From Tillandsia leiboldiana (Eukaryota > Streptophyta > Magnoliopsida > Poales > Bromeliaceae): 64,000 nt of DNA. Every line of letters begins with the position of its first letter. Position 1 is the stretch's first letter. The notes under the pieces are model-generated. The model had not been told where the DNA came from. It ran no database searches and worked only from the letters and a program-made list of their open reading frames with translations. This document shows, piece by piece, positions 58,157-64,000 of the stretch. The stretch is from positions 46,648,977-46,712,976 of the forward strand of contig CM055061.1 of assembly GCA_029204045.2 (NCBI GenBank), written 5' to 3'. The translations under genes and the position numbers were made by a program.

Positions 58157-61100
58157 TCATCGAGCTGAACCATATGGTGATGTTCAATTTTCAGTAGGTA
58201 AGCTAAAATTACAAAAAATGGTGTAAAAGTGTGATTTTTACAGATAAAATACCTATCGAGATCATATCTCAGTAAATGAATATCGTCAGTCTGACGGCAT
58301 CGTCGAGCTGAGAGCGGTGGTGCGATCGGATTTCAGATCCGATTCTCGGATCTCCCGGATCTGCACGTTGTGCGGGATTAGCGGACCGGAAGTGCAAATT
58401 TTGGTAAATCTGGAACAGTTGCGGCAATTCATGCATCGAGATTCATGAATCGATCATCTTGAGGCATTTCAGCTTTGGGCACGTCTTTCGAGGATTTTGG
58501 GAATTGAAATTGAACTTTCGAAATTGGGAGTTTGGATGCACAAAAAAGAGACAACTCATGTACAAGGGTATTTTGGTAATTCTGCCCAACCTGGTGATTA
58601 AGTGGGGATTAGGGTTAGGATTTCTTAACTAAGATCCCTAATGAAATCCCCTTTCCCTTCCTCAGCCACTAGGAGCATCTTCCCCCTTCTTCCCATTGGT
58701 GCACCTTCCCGTTGTCGCTGTCGCTGCCGAAGAGAAGGAGAAGACCAAGGCTCGGACCTCCTCCCACAGATCCGGGCATGGGTCACAAGCCGCCGCCCGC
58801 AGCCCCACCAATGCGCTTGGCTCTGCGCGCGCTGCCGCGCATCTCTACGCACAGCTCTGCCAGTCGCGCACAGTAGTGCATGGCCACCGTCGCACCAGAT
58901 CGCCTGCGCGCGCCCAGCCGCCCGTCGCGCACAGCCCGCGCCCTGCGCGCACGCCGCCCGCCTGCTGCGGGCAAGCCACCGGCCTGCGCCTTGCCCTGGC
59001 CACCCCCTTGTCTTGCGCCCCTACGCGCGCATCGCCGCGCGCCCAGCATGCTGAGCGCGCCGCCCTGCACGCGTGCCACGCGCTTGTTGCCGCGCATGCC
59101 ACCCGCGCATGCTTGCTGCACCCGCTCTGCCTGCACCCATGCCTGGCCGCCCCGTGCTTGCATCGTGCCCGCGTCGTATCCGCGCTGCCCGTGCGTGGCC
59201 TGCGCACTATTTATGCCCGCGAACTACCTAGCACTTGCACGCCGCTCCACATTGCGGCGCCCCTTACAATGCAGTTTTTAATTAATTAATTAATTGCCGT
59301 TACTATCACAGATTTTAGTGGATCCAATGTTGTCCGGGTTTCATCGCGGCCATTGCTGCAGCATCGCTCATCGACTGATTCGCCGTTTGTCGCTTCGCTA
59401 AGCGTCGTGCCGCCTCCCCGATCTTCCGAAACCTGCACGAGCCCAATCCAACGGTGGATCATCCAGGTGGCACGTTTTCTATCCGGTTCTCACGTCTTGG
59501 ACAGCACTGCACCGTTTTGCATTCCGAAAGTTCCTGCGGCCATCATTTCTTAGACAGACGAACAAGGTACACCCGGAACGCCTCCTTTGCATTTATTTTA
59601 CTTAAATAGAATAAAATCACAGCATTTTTGTTTATCACTGATATTTATTATTGGCGGCTCCGATTGACCCGAATACAGGCCTTTTGACATCAAACGGACC
59701 CCGGACAGCGGCACGACTTACGAGACAACGCGTACTACTCTAAATCGGCGTTAGACTAAATTGAATCGTGGGATCAAAGGTATGATCCATTTTTCATGTA
59801 AGTCATTATTTAATGCAAATAACTACACCGGTAGGACTTTGTGGTGCAAATTGCACGTGTAGATATTCTCGGACAGTGCGAACATCGCAGTTTGTACCCA
59901 TGGACTGTTTGTCCTTATTTGATCGACGGTGATGTCGTTCTAGCTTCTTTTTCGATCAAGTGATTGATCAGGTGCAACAGTTCGAGAATTAGGGATTTTC
60001 TTGAAGTGGTTGGGGCCACTTATTCCCCAGCGATTGTCAATTGACTTCAGTGAAGTTCACTGTTTAGTCTTTCGATTCACTTTGAGTTAGCGGGGTGGTT
60101 GTGAGAGAGTCAGTCACTGATAGGTGTTTCTGATTTAGGCCCGAGCAGTCCGGAGCCTGTATGTGAGCCCAGCAGCGAATTCCAGGGCCGCCTACATTGA
60201 GGTTGGTTTATCTTCGGTCCGGGCTTTATCATCTCGGCCCTCTAGAGTACCATATTGGTCGGACTCCTGTTCTTGTGGTAGCCCAGATTCTATATTTTAG
60301 CATTCTTTCCGTTGATTGGTTATTATCAGCTTATATCTAGATATTTATATCATGCTTGATTTGTCTTTCGTTAGATATCAATATATTTGATTATATCTAG
60401 GCACTTACCATGCCTGATTGGTCATTAGTCAGCTACCAGATACTTACTATGTTTTTCCGTATATCTTGGATATTTACCATGCCTGATTAGTCATTAGCTG
60501 GCTATCAGAGATTTACTATGTTTTTCAGTGTATCTTGGACATTTGCCATGCCTGATTGGTCATTAGCTAGCTATCAGATACTTACTATGTTTCTCAGTAT
60601 ATCTTGGACATTTGCCATGCTTGATTGGTCATTAGCTAGCTATCAGAGATTTACTATGTTTCTCAGTGTATCTTGGACATTTGCCATGCCTGATTGGTCA
60701 TCAGCTAGCTTTCAGACATTTACCATGGTTATCAGTATATCTCGATTATATCTGGACATATGCCATGTGTGATTGGTCATTTCTCTTGTATAGACAACCA
60801 TTGTTCCTTGCATTCAGTATTGCATGAGATGAGATGAGATTGGCGTTCAGTTACTGCATCCCTATAGGGATTTCCGCTTTATTGCCAATTACCAGATTTG
60901 TGGACCGTGAGCTTGAGCATCAGTATTATGATCGCCATGCACCACTGTACTCCACGTACGCTGTGGGCCTGATCCCCTACTTGCGTTCTTTGCGGGAAAA
61001 GTGGTCTAGAGAAAGACCCATAAGCCCCCGATAACACCTGTTGGTGTAGGGTTATGTTAGCCAGATATGTGCCAGATAGTGGCTTTTGCTTGAGGTCCCC

Positions 61101-61212
61101 GTGACCAAAATGGTAGCACTGATTGGGTACTTGTTTTCTACTATTGATGCATAGTTACATTGTTCTATATTAGCATGCTTAGCTCTTATATTCCTGTACC
61201 AATATCTGCTTA
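58157..61212 (+). other. Unclassified LTR-like DNA, non-coding
   Basis: No recognisable protein. It resembles a long LTR in plus orientation: an AT-rich part, a GC-rich part at 58800-59220 with ACGCGC and GCGCGC runs, an AAG|GTACAC donor-like site near 59566, and a 69-bp tandem array at 60351-60781. Frames at 58641-59289 are Ala/Arg/Pro/His-rich in several phases at once and look compositional. The sequence resumes at 63678 after the B4 solo LTR. Confidence 0.5.
60351..60781. repeat. 69-bp tandem repeat, about six units
   Basis: Unit begins CATGCCTGATTGGTCATTAG and includes CTATCAGA, TTACTATGTTT and TATCTTGGACATTTGC. The period of 69 is divisible by three, so one frame stays open with a 23-residue period; this is a by-product and not a protein. 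Confidence 0.92.
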
Positions 61213-63672
61213 TGTCACGCCCCGGGGGTTCGAACGCGCGGAAGAGGAGCCACCGATGCTCCTAATTCAGCTATACATTTTTTTTTTGAAAACCATTACT
61301 CCCCGGCGCGTGCCCAGACCCGCCGCATATACAAACTCACTCTGCAAACGGGCAGAGTCTCCTTTGTATATGCACGGCGTCTCAATTACAAAGTGCCTCA
61401 CAAGGTACATCACATACAGTCTTTAACCACACCAGTTGGAGTCTCGCACACATACAACCATTCATCTCACATAATCTACTAGTTTAAACATCTAACAACG
61501 AGGTCGTCGTTTTGAAAGGATAAATAATCACAAGGTTTTGAAAGCGGCGCCCACCCGACGCCGTTGTCTTAGAAAATCTGTTTAAAAGCCGCATAAATCC
61601 ACAGAGTTTTGAAAACGGCACCCACCCGATGCCGAGTTTTGTAAAGCCAGTTCGAAACCACATAAATTCCACAAGGTTTTAAAGATCCAGTGCCCACATG
61701 GCACCCACGTTTTAAAAGCGGTTTTCGTAAACGGTTTTCTTTGTTTGTTTTTCTTTTCATTGTTTAAAACGGCCAAGCAAGGAAAGGAATAATTATTTAA
61801 TCACATATGTGAAAAGAAGTACATCCACTTCGACCCCACGGGGGTGTCGCAATCCATAACTAACCAATACGAATAATAAAAGAAAAAGGGGAAGGAGAGT
61901 CACTGTGTCTGAGGTCGCTCAAAGTCAGAACAGCACCCTCTCGGCCTCAACGGTGCCCTAGCACTTGCCCCTGGACGAACCTGTCACGGAGTGGGAAGTC
62001 AGTGACTAGAAATAACATAATATGCAAAAAGGGCTAAAATAAGGCAAACCACTGTAACCAGAGCAACCGTCACCCCTCAAACACCGTCAACAACAATCAC
62101 ACCCTGCACCAAACAAAACCGGGCACCATTCTCGGACACCGCACCGAGCCCCTGCCCCGGTGTCCCCCGCCGAGCACCTGCCTCGGCATCACCGCTCACA
62201 CCCCCCACCTATGAGGGCCCCCTTTCCTAACGTCACCGTCACGTGGGGTACACGGGTCAATGTACCACTTTTCCGGAAAAGCACACCCTCGCGGTGGCCA
62301 AACCGCCGGTGTGCGTGTAGCAAACAAGAGCATCAGATCGATAGTAAGTAAAATAATGTAGTAGGGTTAGTCAGATAAACATAAAATCCACATACTATGC
62401 ACCTTGCCCCGATATGTTATTCCTATTAATACATGCCTATCCCCGAAATCCCCGGAGAGGTACCCACCTCGATGTATGTCGTCCGGAGCTCGGCTCGTCT
62501 GTGACCGTGCGCCTGTCGAGTCTACAACGTCCCGCGCTCCTGTAGGACAGGGAAAGACTCACTAAGCGACTAGAAACCATGGCGACTCAAAAGTCGAAAG
62601 ACGAAGGACCCGATGCGGTCCCCGAACTTCGCGAGGCGAAGTTCCCCGCACGGCACCGACCCGCGCGGCACGCGCGCCATCCGCGGACAGCCCCGCGCGG
62701 CCCCAGCCCGTTGCGGTGCCCCGACGGTGCACTTGCTGCTGAGCGTGCGGCCTGCAGGCAGCCCGAGCGGCACCAGCCCGCGCGGCGCCCTCCTGCTGGC
62801 GGCGGTGCTCCTGCCGCGCGGCACCCCGCCTACAGGCGGCCCGCGCGGCACCTGCCCGGGCGGCGCCCGCGCAGCGCCCCTGCCGCGCGGCGCCCCGCCT
62901 GCAGGCGGCCCGCGCGGCGCCCGCCTGCGGGCGGCGCCCGCGCAGCGCCCCTGCCGCGCGGCGTCCCGCCTGCAGGCGGCCCGCGCGGCGCCCGCCTGCG
63001 GGCGGCGCCCGCCGGCGGGCGGCGCTCGCGCAGCGTGCCTGCCGCGCGGCGCCCCGCCTGCAGGCGGCCCACGCGGCGTATGGCGGCGGCTCCCACCTCC
63101 TAGATCCCTTCGAAATCCACAAAACCGAACGGAAAGACTCACCTTGGGTCCTCCGAGGGGGAGGAGGAGAAGGGGGATTGTCCAAACGTCGGTTCCGCGA
63201 GCAAGAGATCACTGTTCCTTCCTTGCCTCAACCGCCCAAATCACCGTCGCCTCCTTGCACGAAAAGGAAGAGAGACGGGGATTTCGTTTCCCTCCCCTTT
63301 TTCGCTCGATCGTCTCGGGTTGTCCTAGTGCTACGAGAGGAAGGAGGTGAAAAAGAGGGAACTCCCTTGAACGTGCCCTAGCTCGCCAATTTAAGGGTTA
63401 GGGTATCAGACTTCCTCGATAAACGCACAGATCGCCCGCACGGATCCCGGTGCGCTTACAGGAGGTCCGAACTTCAAAAATTAATTCTGGATGAACCGGG
63501 AGTCGGAATCCGAAACCGATCACATCCTCGCGCTCCGTTTCGCGAGCTCTACCGCCTAAAAATGTCCGCGAGCCCCGACGGACTGTCCGGAAAACACCAA
63601 AATTAGACCCTCAGTCGGACCGTCATAAGAAAAGGGATAACGGGAAAAGTCGAAGAAAGGCCGGGTCTTATA
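61213..63672 (-). mobile_element. Solo LTR B4 with a mutated terminus
   Basis: 2460-bp B-type LTR flanked by GCTTA (61208-61212 and 63673-63677). Plus-strand text starts TGTCACGCCCC but ends CTTATA where CTTACA is expected, so the sense start is TATAAG and not TGTAAG. Parts: terminal hairpin 61325-61373, ~60-bp repeats 61510-61700, acceptor CCGTGACAG|GT with intron end 61981, GC-rich minisatellite 62640-63080, donor CCAAG|GTGAGT with intron start 63142, weak TATA near 63390. No internal region, hence a solo LTR. GC-rich frames at 62562-63350 are not genes. Confidence 0.92.
62640..63080. repeat. GC-rich minisatellite of B4
   Basis: Imperfect units built from CCGCGCGGC, GCCCCGCCTGCAGGCGGC and GCGCAGCGCCCCTGC, with many overlapping dyads. 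Same place (just downstream of the splice donor) and similar composition to the minisatellite in B2 at 34095-34680. Confidence 0.88.
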
Positions 63673-63677
63673 GCTTA

Positions 63678-64000
63678 GTACTGTGTTGATTACCTGCAGT
63701 CATTTCTTTACTTATCAGACTTGCCAGTTACAGCTTGATTAGCATCAGCTATCAATACCATTGCTTTATTTTACTGATTGGGTATTTGGTTTTGTTTATC
63801 GAGGCATAGTTCATTCTATCGTTTTTCAGCATGCTTTATTCTTGTATTTCACTACCCATTTATACTCAGTATCATGATTATGCTTCATGCCAGTATTTGC
63901 TTCATATATCAGCTTTTACCTATTGATCTATTACTATCCGTTGATTATAGTATGCCAGTAGGTACGATTTGCTATTTCTCATCTCGTCGTGCCCACTGGG
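63678..64000 (+). other. Continuation of the unclassified LTR-like DNA
   Basis: Resumes the sequence interrupted at 61212. T-rich, with scattered CAGTATC and CAGCTT motifs. Ends in GTGCCCACTGGG, resembling a conserved phrase near the acceptor of A-type LTRs. No gene. Confidence 0.5.

Noticed and set aside
58641..59289. Possible host exon rich in Ala, Arg, His and Pro
   Set aside because: Three overlapping frames plus antisense frames are open together, with no splice-linked neighbours or known domain.
60518..60772. Repeat protein with 23-residue period
   Set aside because: A consequence of the 69-bp tandem repeat; no start context and no conservation of residues beyond the DNA repeat.

Overview
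The window is plant nuclear DNA made almost entirely of nested LTR retrotransposons. I found no convincing host gene, tRNA, rRNA or CRISPR array. Evidence for a plant: Ty3/gypsy elements of the chromovirus (Tekay/Del-like) type with a C-terminal chromodomain, a Ty1/copia element of SIRE/Maximus-like build, initiator-tRNA-Met primer sites (TGGTATCAGAG), 5-bp target-site duplications (TSDs), and very long LTRs (2.5-4.3 kb). It suggests a seed plant with a large repeat-rich genome; the sequence does not let me go further.

Labels used below. A-type LTRs end GGGGCGTGACA, carry a TATTTAAA-like TATA box and G-box-rich U3. They are A1 (solo LTR 2801-6420; large non-coding element 36668-57102), A2 (coding element 12091-32597), A3 (solo LTR 22498-26377) and A4 (partial LTR 9127-11067). 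B-type LTRs carry a GCATATACA inverted repeat. They are B1 (14637-20022), B2 (5' LTR 32705-35318 plus internal pieces), B3 (fragment 35319-35685) and B4 (solo LTR 61213-63672).

Layout. 1-9126: copia-1 on the minus strand (RT, integrase, gag, PBS, 5' LTR), split by the A1 solo LTR (TSD TTCCT). 9127-11067: A4 LTR into which copia-1 inserted. 11068-12090 and 32603-35318: internal DNA, PBS and 5' LTR of B2. 12091-32597: A2 (TSD TATAC) with gag-protease, RT, RNase H, integrase and chromodomain. Its 3' LTR holds B1 (TSD CGTGG) and its pol holds A3 (TSD CATAT). 35319-35685: B3. 35686-36667 and 57108-58156: 3' end and 3' LTR of copia-2 (plus strand), split by the A1 non-coding element (TSD AAGGA). 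58157-61212 and 63678-64000: unclassified LTR-like DNA, split by B4 (TSD GCTTA). A 100-N gap lies at 46895-46994 with error-rich sequence on both sides.

How the parts work together. A2 is the only element with recognisable gag and pol, and is itself broken by two stops, a frameshift and two insertions. The A1 non-coding element keeps only what a parasite needs: PBS, polypurine tract, LTRs, a post-pol hairpin and a structured leader. It also keeps shrunken remnants of pol. It is best read as a large retrotransposon derivative moved in trans by an A2-like partner.

Main points for a second look: (1) a hairpin near the 3' end of every complete LTR, with compensatory changes and sense-strand wobble pairs; (2) a leader RNA fold with a palindromic CTGCAG loop shared with covariation by A2 and its non-coding relative; (3) an apparent 1.2-2.7 kb intron inside each LTR; (4) a probable false duplication at the N gap, where shared SNPs indicate that two unmerged contig ends repeat one 10.7-kb element.
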